A stretch of 15,984 nucleotides of DNA from an uncultured Olegusella sp. (lineage in GTDB: Bacteria; Actinomycetota; Coriobacteriia; Coriobacteriales; Atopobiaceae): positions 1-15,984 of the forward strand of contig NZ_CAMXYY010000035.1 of the NCBI RefSeq assembly GCF_947253395.1. The letters are read 5' to 3'. Under the pieces are notes generated by a model. It saw only the letters and a list, made by a program, of their open reading frames with translations, was not told the DNA's origin and made no database searches. Position 1 is the first letter of the stretch. Each line of letters starts with the position of its first letter. The position numbers and the translations under genes are program-made. Positions 1 through 7,390 of the stretch are shown one piece after another.

Positions 1-49
1 CTACACCCATAAGGTTTCGTCGGCAGCGTCAGATGTGTATAAGAGACAG
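1..49. other. Residual Illumina Nextera adapter (not genomic)
   Basis: Bases 17-30 read TCGTCGGCAGCGTC and bases 31-49 read AGATGTGTATAAGAGACAG. Together these are the complete Nextera read-1 adapter plus the Tn5 mosaic end. Bases 1-6 (CTACAC) match the last six bases of the P5 oligo, and bases 7-16 then fill the slot of a 10-nt i5 index. This arrangement is library chemistry, not biology. It shows that the left edge is an artificial contig end and that any reading frame running into it is chimeric. Confidence 0.97.
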
Positions 50-2631
50 GGCGTAAATGCTGCCAGTGTGGACAAGAAGTTCCGTGCAACAGGAAAAACT
101 TCTGCATCGAGTGATGCCTGAGCGCATTCCATAAAGACCCCAGACATCTCATCGGTGGGCGACTCAGGAATATGGTGAGTCTCGAGGATGTGATGCAGTT
201 CGGTGGGCGAGAGTGGTTCGCGCGCATCTTTGGTGCCTGTTTGCACTGCGAGCGCCGTGAGCTCCATGGCAATGGTTGGCATAGCGGCTGGCACAAATTG
301 TGTTGCCATCTGATAGCATGCACGTGCCGCCAAAATGTTGCCCTGCTTCCATTGGAAGAAAGCCATGCGGTAGTAAGCAGTACCAACAGCTTGAGGATCG
401 TGCGCTTCTTTAAGCAACTGCGTGAGAAGCTCAACGGCTGCTTTATTGTTGCCGGATGCTTCCAAACAACGTATCAACTGTAATTTTGCCTGTGCATCCA
501 GAGGAGCAATGCGCACCAATTCTTGAGCATGTTTTGTCGCGCGCCCCACGCGGCCTTCTGCAAGCTCTGCCATAACTGCGAGCACATGAGCATGGTAGTA
601 GGCATCAGGTACGAGCATGAGGCTGCGACCAGGGGCTTTGTGGATGCGATTGTAGAGCGCACGGTCTACAAAACTCGAGAAATAACGCCACTCTAGCTGC
701 GGAGAATCAGCATATGCACCGGCTGCATCCAGCGGTTCTAACGCAGCCCTGAGTACTTCCAGAGCAGCTGTGGCATTGTGAGCTTGTAGTGACCTGCGCG
801 CGAGCTCACAGGCACGAGACAGCGCATCGCCTGTCATAAATTCTTCGACAACGGACTGGGGTTCTCCATCAATCGATCCGCGTACAAGAGCATTTGCTGT
901 ACGTTCTGCAGCACTACGAACGCTAGGATCAGGATCGTCTCCTGCCAGCTCAAGGATGGTGTGGACGTTATGCTGAGTTGCATTCTTGCGCACAGGTGCT
1001 ACCAAGCGTCGCAAGATGTCATCAGCAATCGCTTCACGCTTCTCAGATTCTTGGATAGCAAGTCCGCTGACGTGGTCGGTGCCTAGTGCATGTGCTAGAT
1101 GTTTTGGTAGCTTGCGTGTTGACATCGAAACGCTTTCATAACGCCGTCGCGGGCAGAAGCGCTCTTCTGAAAGAGAAAAACTCTGCGTAACAGGACGCAA
1201 AAAGCCATCCTCAAGGCGCATGACAGGGCAGAAGGGTCGCATAATTTTTTCGAGGTCATCGGTATGTTCAAGCTCCGTTTTGGCAAAGCGCCAACGGTCA
1301 AAATCTACCGAGAGATAGCAATCATGACGCGAGGAAGTATCCAGAATGCCCGCTACCCAAACATGCTTAATCTTGGAGGATGCGCGAAACGCACTTGCCG
1401 CCAAGAGCAGAGCAAGACGAATAGCATAAGCAGAAGCCATTTGGCGGCGCATCTGTTTGGTAGTCTGCACACGCTTGTTTTTATCATTGAGCATCGGGAC
1501 TGCCCATGAATTGGGGAAGACATCTGAAGGTATAAGTTGTATCTCGATGGCGACATTACCATCGGCGACATTGGTGCGCCATGATGCGGTCAAGCGATAA
1601 GGCAGCTGGAAGCTCTCGATAGCTGTTGAGATGTAGTTGCGCACCGCCCACTCACCATCAGGTTCTACATCTTCGGGCAGCTCAATAGGGGTATCAATAG
1701 CTGCGGCCTGAGCCACAATCGAAGAGGTGATGCGCTGTTGGAGAACTGCGACCTCTTCTTCGCTTGCATCCTGTGGGTCTTCAAAATAACTGTAAGCAAA
1801 GCGCAACGCATTGAGCGCCGCTTCGATGCGCAGAATTGTGAGCATTGCTGAGTAGGGGAGCTGCCCTTGCTCAATTCTGAGATAAAGCATACCTGACGCA
1901 TGAGGGCGTACAATGCGTATTGGAGGCAGTTCAATCTTTTCGTCAAAAAGTCCCGACTCATACAGGCGATGTGCCAAGAAAAGCTCTACGCCACAGGGTA
2001 GGAGGGGTTCTTCATCCTTGGCATATTCAAACTGAGCTACGGTCTCATTGGGCTCTGCTTCGCTAAGCTCTGCTTCTTCAAGGGCGAAGGCACCGTAGAA
2101 GTTTTCGCGTTCACGTACCTCTGCAGCAAAGAGCTTGAGCTCGCCTAACGGATCAGGGCTTTCAAGCAGTTTTTTGGTGAACTCTGTAAAGTCAAGCTGT
2201 GAGCAACGATAAGCGGGTTCGCCATCATCTTCAGCTACTACTGCTGCTTCAGACGAGCTTAGTGTCTGATCGGAATCTGTAGTATTAAGGTCCAGAGGGG
2301 GATTGGGTACATCCTTTTGTTTGGATGTATCTTCAGTTACAAGCTCTGTAGCATCAGCAGAGCACGTAGTTTTGGCATCATCAACAGCATGGGGCTTTCT
2401 TGTGAGTGTCGCTTTGTGTTTTGCCTGGAAAAGAACATATGCGCTGACAGCACCACCAACAACACCCAGCAATACAGCAATTGCCAACTCTTTGTTTGGC
2501 GTAAATCTTGCTATGCTCAGTGCAGCTGTTATCCCCGCCACCCACAGGATTGCTTTTTTCAAGTGCGATTTCCTCGTGAATGCTAAAGGTTTTTTATTTT
2601 TTTGTGTATCAGTACGGCCAAAAAGTCGCAT
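50..2631 (-). CDS. Membrane-anchored TPR/HEAT-like repeat protein, 3'-truncated by contig end
   Basis: The function is not recognised. The N-terminus is basic and is followed by two hydrophobic helices (about residues 29-45 and 51-71, counted from an upstream GTG at 2640), then an acidic Ser/Thr-rich linker (about 85-145) and a large soluble region. A HEAT-like stretch with a DDPDPSVRSAAE motif is visible in the second half. About residues 690-790 look like tetratricopeptide repeats, with alternating Ala/Leu-rich helix pairs such as the one around YYRMAFFQWKQGN. I infer a membrane-tethered scaffold. I chose the ATG at 2631 because GTGAG lies just upstream; the GTG at 2640 has no clear ribosome site. 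Genuine coding ends at base 50. The apparent tail and stop codon (residues 864-879, including LLYTSDAADE) are translated adapter, so the true C-terminus lies off the contig. It reads away from the DUF1015 gene, with about 250 bp between them. Confidence 0.85.
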
Positions 2632-2818
2632 TTGTCTCACTTTCGCAAGTTGTTCTCTATAGTTTTATACCCCGGTAGGCACAGATTAAAACCTCCCTTG
2701 CAGCAAAACAGCTGCTTTGAAGAGGCGTTATGTAGTTGTTTTCTTAAATACGTTTTTTGAAGCAAAACTTGAAAAAAGACGGCAAACTTTGCAAGCTCAA
2801 TCTAGCTCTACTGCATCG

Positions 2819-2844
2819 ATATGTCTTTACTGCTGCAGACATAT
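2819..2844. repeat. Inverted repeat in the gap between two minus-strand genes
   Basis: ATATGTCT (2819-2826) and AGACATAT (2837-2844) are perfect 8-bp complements around a 10-nt loop, 44 bp beyond the DUF1015 stop codon. No T-run follows on the minus strand, so it is not a clear intrinsic terminator. The rest of the gap (2632-2887) is AT-rich. It holds a second small hairpin, GCAGC/GCTGC at 2700-2715, and a possible minus-strand -10 box (TATAAA, 2664-2669) with no good -35. I see no RNA gene or convincing reading frame there. Confidence 0.3.
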
Positions 2845-2887
2845 ATCAAACGTAGATACATGCTTTTTGACATCCGCCAAATTGGGA

Positions 2888-4123
2888 CTAGATATGACGA
2901 ATAAAAAGTCCTGAGAGAAGCTTTGGTTCAAACCACGTTGACTTGGGTGGCATCAACAAACCAGCATCGGATACCGACATGAGCTCATCGAGTGATGTTG
3001 CGTGCAACGTGATGGCAACACCCCTATCTCCTGCTGCATCCCCGCTGCGCCGAGCTGCGTCTTTGCCACCAATAAAAGAAATGCGTGAGTCAACGGTAGG
3101 GTCATTGATGCCAAAAATGGGACTCAAGATAAGATTTTGAACAAGGGAGGTATCAAGCCTTGCGACAGGGTCATCTTTTGCTGGCCTCTCAGTAAGTCGT
3201 AACTCATACCATTTACCTTCGAGCTTCAAGCCAAACAGGCCTTTTTGGGCAGGGTTTACTACACCATCTACTTCCGTAATGCTAAAGCCCTGCTTGCTCA
3301 ATTCTGCAAGTATTTCGGTGGGGGTTTTACTACCTTTATCAGTGATAACGCGGTTGTACGGCAAAATATGTAACTGGCTTGCTGGAAAAAGTACTGCTAA
3401 AAATGTGTCTGCTTCGCAGGATGTATCCTGGCCTGTTGCCTGCAATTTTGCACGCTTTTCTTGGCACACGGCAACCGCCGATGCAGCTCGATGATGCCCA
3501 TCGGCAATGTAGGCACAAGGTATTTGGTCTAGCATGAGTTGTAGTGATCTCACAGCTACATCGCGCGCCACGCGCCAAATGCTGTGGTGGCAGCCAGTCT
3601 CATCGGTAAAATCGTAGAGCGGCTCCGCACTGCTCATCAGTGCAATCAAAACATCAAGTGCACTGTTGTCGCGATAGGCAAGGAAAATCGGTCCCGTCTG
3701 TGCACTGGTTGCGCGTATGTGGTTGATGCGATCTTGTTGTTTGTCTTTGCGCGTCAATTCGTGACGGCGGATGACGCCATCTTCGTAATCAGATACCGCT
3801 GCACCGCACACCAAACCCGTTTGGGTATGTCCATCGACTGTCATGCGCCAGATATAGTAGCAAGCCGACTCATCACGCAATAAGCTGCCATCAGCTACAC
3901 GCTCATTGAGCAGCTGACGTGCTTTTTCGTAAACCTCGGGAGCATACATGTCCTGCTCTGCTGAAAAAGCGGTCTCAGGCCGATCGATGGCTAAAAATGA
4001 CTGAGGATGAGCTGCTACATACTCAGCTGCACTTGTACGGTCAAACACATCATAGGGCAGAGCGGCAAAATCGGCCGCTCTCTCAGGTGTGGGGCGAAAA
4101 CAGAAAATAGGCTGAGTGTGCAT
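2888..4123 (-). CDS. DUF1015 (COG4198) family protein
   Basis: This is a 411-aa protein of the DUF1015 family, whose biochemical role is not established. Family hallmarks are visible: an N-terminal LPYDVF motif after a short RP-containing strand, the RRHELTRKDKQQDRINHI block (about residues 119-136), the IADGHHR motif (206-212) followed by an Ala-rich helix, and FPASQLHILPYNRVI about 30 residues later. The length is normal for the family. The frame opens at 4159, but I place the start at the ATG at 4123 because GGAG lies five bases upstream and the protein then begins directly with the conserved region. It is divergent from the HAD gene, with 163 bp between start codons. The DGHHR motif recalls ParB-like nucleotide-binding folds, but any enzymatic role would be speculation. 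Confidence 0.9.
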   Translation of the reverse strand: MHTQPIFCFRPTPERAADFAALPYDVFDRTSAAEYVAAHPQSFLAIDRPETAFSAEQDMYAPEVYEKARQLLNERVADGSLLRDESACYYIWRMTVDGHTQTGLVCGAAVSDYEDGVIRRHELTRKDKQQDRINHIRATSAQTGPIFLAYRDNSALDVLIALMSSAEPLYDFTDETGCHHSIWRVARDVAVRSLQLMLDQIPCAYIADGHHRAASAVAVCQEKRAKLQATGQDTSCEADTFLAVLFPASQLHILPYNRVITDKGSKTPTEILAELSKQGFSITEVDGVVNPAQKGLFGLKLEGKWYELRLTERPAKDDPVARLDTSLVQNLILSPIFGINDPTVDSRISFIGGKDAARRSGDAAGDRGVAITLHATSLDELMSVSDAGLLMPPKSTWFEPKLLSGLFIRHI

Positions 4124-4185
4124 ACCCGCTCCTTTTGCTTTTGTGTAGCGCAAATCCATGCTAGCCCAAGTGGGTAGAATAGAGC

Positions 4186-4209
4186 CGTGCGTCTCAAGGA
4201 GTACGCACG
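4186..4209. promoter_or_regulatory. Inverted repeat between divergent genes, possible operator
   Basis: CGTGCGT (4186-4192) and ACGCACG (4203-4209) are perfect 7-bp complements around a 10-nt spacer, centred in the 163-bp divergent region between the DUF1015 and HAD start codons. The position suits a regulator acting on one or both genes. No confident -35/-10 pair was found in this region, and no regulator gene is adjacent, so the role is inferred from position alone. Confidence 0.3.
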
Positions 4210-4286
4210 TGATTTTACAAACTAAGGTGAGCAGCGTGCAGACTCCGTTCGCATCATGCGTTGCTTGCAGGGCTTGGAGGCATGGT

Positions 4287-5021
4287 ATGAATCTTCGTTA
4301 TCTGTCCGAACCAACTGATCCAGCTGCATGTACGGTGCAGGTTTTGCGTGATCTTGCGCAGCGCCCCTGCATCCTTTTTGATTTTGATGGCACACTGGGT
4401 AATACCACTCAGTCAATTGTGGCTACAGCGCGTACGGTGTTAAGCGATTTTGGCATGAGCGAAGAAGAGATGGGCGACTTGCGTCGTCTGATTGGGCCAC
4501 CTTTTCCTCAAGCATACACCGAGGTATATGGCTTATCAGAAAAAGATGCGGCCACCGTCACGGCACATTATCGTAGGCTATATGACCTCTGCGGTCCCGA
4601 AGCTTGGCCTCCTTTTGCTGGTATTCCCGAGTTGTTGGAACAGCTTCAGGCCAAGGGACGTCATTTAGCTGTGGCCTCATCCAAACGACAGGGCCTGCTT
4701 GAGCGCTGTGTCGGCGATGGTAAGATTGCTGATTATTTTGAAGCTATCGAAGGCAAGAAAAACGATACGAACAAGCAGACCAAAGCTGACACCATCCAGG
4801 CTGCCATCGACAAACTAGGTTTTACGGCCGAGCAGGCGGTAATGGTAGGCGACAGGCATTATGATGTGGCAGCTGCCAAGCAGGTAGGTCTACCCTGCAT
4901 CGGTGTCTACTTTGGTGACACAGCGCCTGCCGGAGAACTTGAGGAAGCAGGTGCTATCACGGTGGTACACAGTGTTGCTCAGCTCGGTTGTATCCTTTGT
5001 GGTACAGAGCTGTCGAACTGA
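4287..5021 (+). CDS. HAD-superfamily phosphatase (phosphoglycolate phosphatase-like)
   Basis: This 244-aa protein is a predicted cytosolic Mg-dependent phosphatase of the HAD superfamily, nearest in style to Gph/PpaX (COG0546). All four HAD motifs are present: I at residues 32-36 (DFDGT, nucleophile D32 and acid D34), II at S131 in VASS, III probably K166, and IV at GDRHYD (188-193). Between motifs I and II lies a helical cap with an LIGPPF signature (about 68-73), as expected for a C1-cap enzyme. The frame is open from 4158, but the ATG at 4287 follows a perfect GGAGG (4276-4280) by six bases, and the residues before it look non-conserved. The substrate cannot be told from sequence; phosphoglycolate, pyrophosphate or a nucleotide monophosphate are all possible. 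A possible terminator and a separate promoter downstream suggest it is not part of the phasin-UbiB unit. Confidence 0.9.
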   Translation: MNLRYLSEPTDPAACTVQVLRDLAQRPCILFDFDGTLGNTTQSIVATARTVLSDFGMSEEEMGDLRRLIGPPFPQAYTEVYGLSEKDAATVTAHYRRLYDLCGPEAWPPFAGIPELLEQLQAKGRHLAVASSKRQGLLERCVGDGKIADYFEAIEGKKNDTNKQTKADTIQAAIDKLGFTAEQAVMVGDRHYDVAAAKQVGLPCIGVYFGDTAPAGELEEAGAITVVHSVAQLGCILCGTELSN

Positions 5022-5031
5022 GGGGTAAAAC

Positions 5032-5050
5032 CACCGTTTGCGGTGTTCTC
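5032..5050 (+). terminator. Weak hairpin after HAD gene, possible terminator
   Basis: CACCG (5032-5036) and CGGTG (5041-5045) pair around a TTTG loop 10 bases after the HAD stop codon, followed by TTCTC. The stem is short and the T-run poor, so it would be at best a weak terminator. Confidence 0.3.
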
Positions 5051-5070
5051 ATGGAGTCGAGCGAAAAATT

Positions 5071-5100
5071 TTGTCAGAGCTCGCCTACGATGGGTATACA
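5071..5100 (+). promoter_or_regulatory. Predicted promoter of the phasin-like/UbiB unit
   Basis: TTGTCA (5071-5076) resembles the -35 consensus with one mismatch, and TATACA (5095-5100) resembles the -10 with one mismatch. The spacer is 18 bp. The implied transcription start is near 5107, about 43 bases before the phasin-like start codon. It points at a gene that has its own strong ribosome site, which supports the call. Confidence 0.6.
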
Positions 5101-5107
5101 AAAGCCA

Positions 5108-5123
5108 ACGGGTGCACACCCGT
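5108..5123. promoter_or_regulatory. Perfect 7-2-7 palindrome at the predicted transcription start
   Basis: ACGGGTG (5108-5114), a CA centre, and CACCCGT (5117-5123) form a perfect inverted repeat that begins seven bases after the predicted -10 box. A dimeric repressor bound here would block initiation or early elongation. Alternatively the transcript would begin with a 7-bp hairpin that protects its 5' end. The binding protein is unknown. Confidence 0.45.
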
Positions 5124-5149
5124 ACAAGCTACAAACAAAGGAGCTTATC

Positions 5150-5575
5150 ATGGCACTGATTGACGACATGTCCGAGACCGCCCATAAGATTTTTCTAGCT
5201 GGTATTGGTGCTGTTGCAACCGGCGCAGAAATGTCTAGTCAAATTGCAGAAAAGTCTGGCGCGCTTATCGAAGAGCTGGTCAAGAAGGGCGAGCTTACGG
5301 TAGAGCAGGGCAAGGAACTCAACGAAGAGCTCAAGCACAAGGCTTCTGTGGCAAGCAGTGATACCGAGGCAAGTATTTTGCGCGCTCGTCTGCGTGGCAT
5401 GACGCCCGAGGAGCGCGAGGCCTATGTGGCAAAAATTGCTCAGATCAAAGATGACCTCAATGCTGAGCCTGTTGAGGTTGATGGCGAGCCTGTTGAAGAG
5501 CCCGATATTGAGGTCGAAGTTGAGGTAGAGCCTGAGAGCGAACCCAAGTCTGAGTCCGAGGATACTGAGGCATAG
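5150..5575 (+). CDS. Phasin-like small helical protein
   Basis: This is a 141-aa protein resembling the phasin/PhaF-like family that is often found beside ABC1 kinases in Gram-positive bacteria. Residues 1-65 carry an Ala/Gly-rich helix (FLAGIGAVATGAEM) and a Lys/Glu-rich amphipathic helix with the TVEQGKELNEELK motif, then a short helical segment around MTPEEREAYVAKIAQIKDDL. The last 35 or so residues are an acidic, low-complexity Glu/Pro/Val tail that includes a repeated GEPVE unit. No signal peptide or membrane helix is seen. The start is fixed by AAAGGAG (5137-5143) ahead of the ATG. No PHA synthase is visible here, so the name reflects fold, not a proven granule role; lipid or protein surface binding is possible. 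It ends 28 bp before the UbiB start, so the two are probably one operon. Confidence 0.8.
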   Translation: MALIDDMSETAHKIFLAGIGAVATGAEMSSQIAEKSGALIEELVKKGELTVEQGKELNEELKHKASVASSDTEASILRARLRGMTPEEREAYVAKIAQIKDDLNAEPVEVDGEPVEEPDIEVEVEVEPESEPKSESEDTEA

Positions 5576-5603
5576 CATTTGCTTGCCGCAGAGGTTTTCT
5601 TCC

Positions 5604-6890
5604 GTGACTGAAGACGAATTTGGACCTGAAGACCGCCTTGAGGGCTGGGAAGAAGCTCTCAAGGCGCAAGAGGGTGCCTTTGAGACTATAGGTATTTTTG
5701 GTGGGCGAGACACATCGCCTGACCAGTACCAAATTACGCGGGCGAGCAAACTGTCTCGTCTAAGGGAAATTTTGGCGATTACCAGCCATTATGATGTCTG
5801 GCACGGTTTGACGCCGCGGAGCATGAGGTCTTTGCTTGAGGAGTTGGGACCTACCTTTGTAAAAGCAGGGCAGATTCTTTCTATGCGTTCGGAGATTTTG
5901 CCCGAAAGCTTTTGTGACGAACTCAAAAAGCTGCGTACCGAAGTCGAGCCCATGGATCGCACGACCATGCTGCAGGCTTTGCGTGACGAATATACCACTC
6001 CCATTGAGGATATTTTTGACGCTATCGATGATGTGCCGTTAGGTTCGGCATCAGTCGCTCAAGTGCATAAGGCTCGTCTTGTTACCGGCGAGTTGGTGGC
6101 TATCAAAATTCAGCGCCCTCAGGTACAAGAAAAGATGGCGCAGGATATCTCTATCATGCGTTCTCTTGCCCGCCGCATGGACAAACTAATGCGACGCAAG
6201 CTGTTCATCGATTTTTCTTCAGTGGTCGATGAACTTTGGCAGTCCTTTGTCGAAGAAACGGACTTTTTAGTCGAGGCCAAAAGTCTTGAGGAATTTGCCC
6301 GCAATAACGCTAACTGCAAATTTGTTGACTGTCCCAAGCCGTATTGGCGTTGGTGTACCCGCCATGTAGTCGTGATGGACTACGTTGAGGGTATTCCTGT
6401 CGACAAAACCGAGGAGCTCAAAGCGGCAGGCTATGACTTGTCCGAAATTGGCTCAAAGCTGGTTGACAATTACACACGTCAAATGCTTGATGATGGTTTC
6501 TTCCATGCTGATCCACATCCAGGCAATCTTGTAGTACGCGATGGTCAGCTGATTTTTCTCGATTTAGGCATTATGGGACGCCTCACTGCGCTTGATCGAG
6601 CAGCGCTAACCGATATGGTGGTAGCAGTAGGTACCCGTGATTCCGTACGACTCAAAGATGGCTTATTGCGTTTTGCTTCCTCTGATGTATCTGAAGTTGA
6701 TCATGCGAGTTTGCTTGCAGACCTCGATCAAATTATTGCTAATTACGGTGAAGCAGATCTTTCCGAACTCGATATTGCGGGTTTCTTTAATGCGTTGATT
6801 TCGATGGCACGTGAAAATGGCATCGAGTTGCCGGGGACGGTTACGATGCTGGCTCGCTCGCTTGTAACCCTCGAGAGCTTGGTCGATTAA
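5604..6890 (+). CDS. ABC1/AarF/UbiB-type atypical kinase, kinase core, ended by a premature in-frame stop
   Basis: The kinase portion (428 aa) of an ABC1/UbiB-family atypical kinase or ATPase. Family features are in order: KAGQ in the KxGQ motif (residues 87-90), GSAS in the Ala-rich nucleotide loop (147-150), the conserved lysine in VAIKIQRP (168), a Glu-rich EETDFLVEA helix, the HADPHPGN catalytic loop (301-308), and DLG in place of DFG for metal binding (320-322). In other bacteria UbiB supports ubiquinone synthesis; a quinone role here is unproven and the substrate is unknown. I chose the GTG at 5604, with GAGG nine bases upstream, over the TTG at 5583, which lacks a ribosome site. The TAA at 6888-6890 stops the frame early. 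The same frame stays open to 7331 and encodes the missing C-terminal helices, so this is a truncated or inactivated form of a 575-aa protein. Confidence 0.88.
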   Translation: MTEDEFGPEDRLEGWEEALKAQEGAFETIGIFGGRDTSPDQYQITRASKLSRLREILAITSHYDVWHGLTPRSMRSLLEELGPTFVKAGQILSMRSEILPESFCDELKKLRTEVEPMDRTTMLQALRDEYTTPIEDIFDAIDDVPLGSASVAQVHKARLVTGELVAIKIQRPQVQEKMAQDISIMRSLARRMDKLMRRKLFIDFSSVVDELWQSFVEETDFLVEAKSLEEFARNNANCKFVDCPKPYWRWCTRHVVVMDYVEGIPVDKTEELKAAGYDLSEIGSKLVDNYTRQMLDDGFFHADPHPGNLVVRDGQLIFLDLGIMGRLTALDRAALTDMVVAVGTRDSVRLKDGLLRFASSDVSEVDHASLLADLDQIIANYGEADLSELDIAGFFNALISMARENGIELPGTVTMLARSLVTLESLVD

Positions 6891-7331
6891 TTTTTGCCTG
6901 GTACTTCTATTGTTGACATTATTGGGCAGCATGTAAGTCATGTACGCAAAGATCGTGCTGCTCCCATTGATGAGCTGCGCAGTTATGCGATGGAATTTGG
7001 GCGAGCAACCCATAGTTTGCTCCAGGCAGGAAGCGAAATGTCAAATATTTCGCGCATGCTTACCCGAGGTCAGCTGAGAACACAACTTGATGTGAATGGT
7101 CTGCACCGGCCTATGCGCAGTTTGGCACATGCGCTCGACCGCTTGGCAATGAGTATTATTATTGCTGGTTTGTTTATTGGCTCATCGGTGGTGTATTTTG
7201 CCCGCATCAAGCCTGTTGTTTTTGGCATTCCTGTGATTGGATTTTTAGGCTATCTAGTGGCACTTGTTTTGGGCCTTTGGATTGTTATTTCCATCCTTCG
7301 CGAAAGCCATCGCCGCAAGCAAAACAAGTAG
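6891..7331 (+). pseudogene. C-terminal remainder of the UbiB-type kinase, with two membrane helices, downstream of the TAA
   Basis: This stretch continues in the same frame as the kinase core with no further stop until TAG at 7329-7331. It encodes a helical segment (around IVDIIGQHVSHVRKD and GRATHSLLQAGSEM) and then two hydrophobic helices with a short loop (around MSIIIAGLFIGSSVVYFA and GFLGYLVALVLGLWIVISI), ending in a basic tail. This is the usual C-terminal membrane anchor of long ABC1 proteins. The only early start candidates are a TTG at 6894 directly after the stop and later internal ATGs, none with a clear ribosome site. I therefore read it as the severed end of one gene rather than an independent gene. 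Low-level reinitiation or readthrough cannot be excluded. Confidence 0.75.
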
Positions 7332-7340
7332 CGAAAAGAA

Positions 7341-7370
7341 AAGCGCCTAGCTTCAAGCAGCTAGGCGCTT
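7341..7370 (-). terminator. Intrinsic terminator of the ABC exporter operon, between convergent genes
   Basis: AAGCGCCTAGC (7341-7351) and GCTAGGCGCTT (7360-7370) form a perfect 11-bp stem with an 8-nt loop. On the minus strand the stem runs into a T-rich tract (complement of 7331-7340), so it best serves the ABC genes. On the plus strand no T-run follows, so it would stop the UbiB transcript only weakly. A second, 6-bp hairpin (GGCTAT/ATAGCC, 7371-7387) sits between this stem and the ABC stop codon. Confidence 0.85.
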
Positions 7371-7390
7371 GGCTATATCGCATAGCCTGA

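Noticed and set aside
1..49. Natural C-terminus and stop codon for the TPR protein
   Set aside because: The coding sequence past base 50 is entirely Nextera adapter, so the stop at 1-3 comes from the P5 oligo.
2668..2705. Short leader peptide ahead of the TPR gene (AAGGGAGG followed by a 5-codon GTG frame, minus strand)
   Set aside because: It is too short to distinguish from chance. No attenuator structure or codon bias is visible.
2717..2914. Plus-strand 65-codon frame in the gap after the DUF1015 gene
   Set aside because: There is no ribosome site or recognisable motif, it lies in AT-rich intergenic DNA, and it overlaps the DUF1015 3' end on the opposite strand.
6894..7331. Independent small membrane protein gene starting at TTG 6894
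   Set aside because: It is in the same frame as the kinase directly after its TAA, has no ribosome site, and its content is the expected C-terminus of the same protein.
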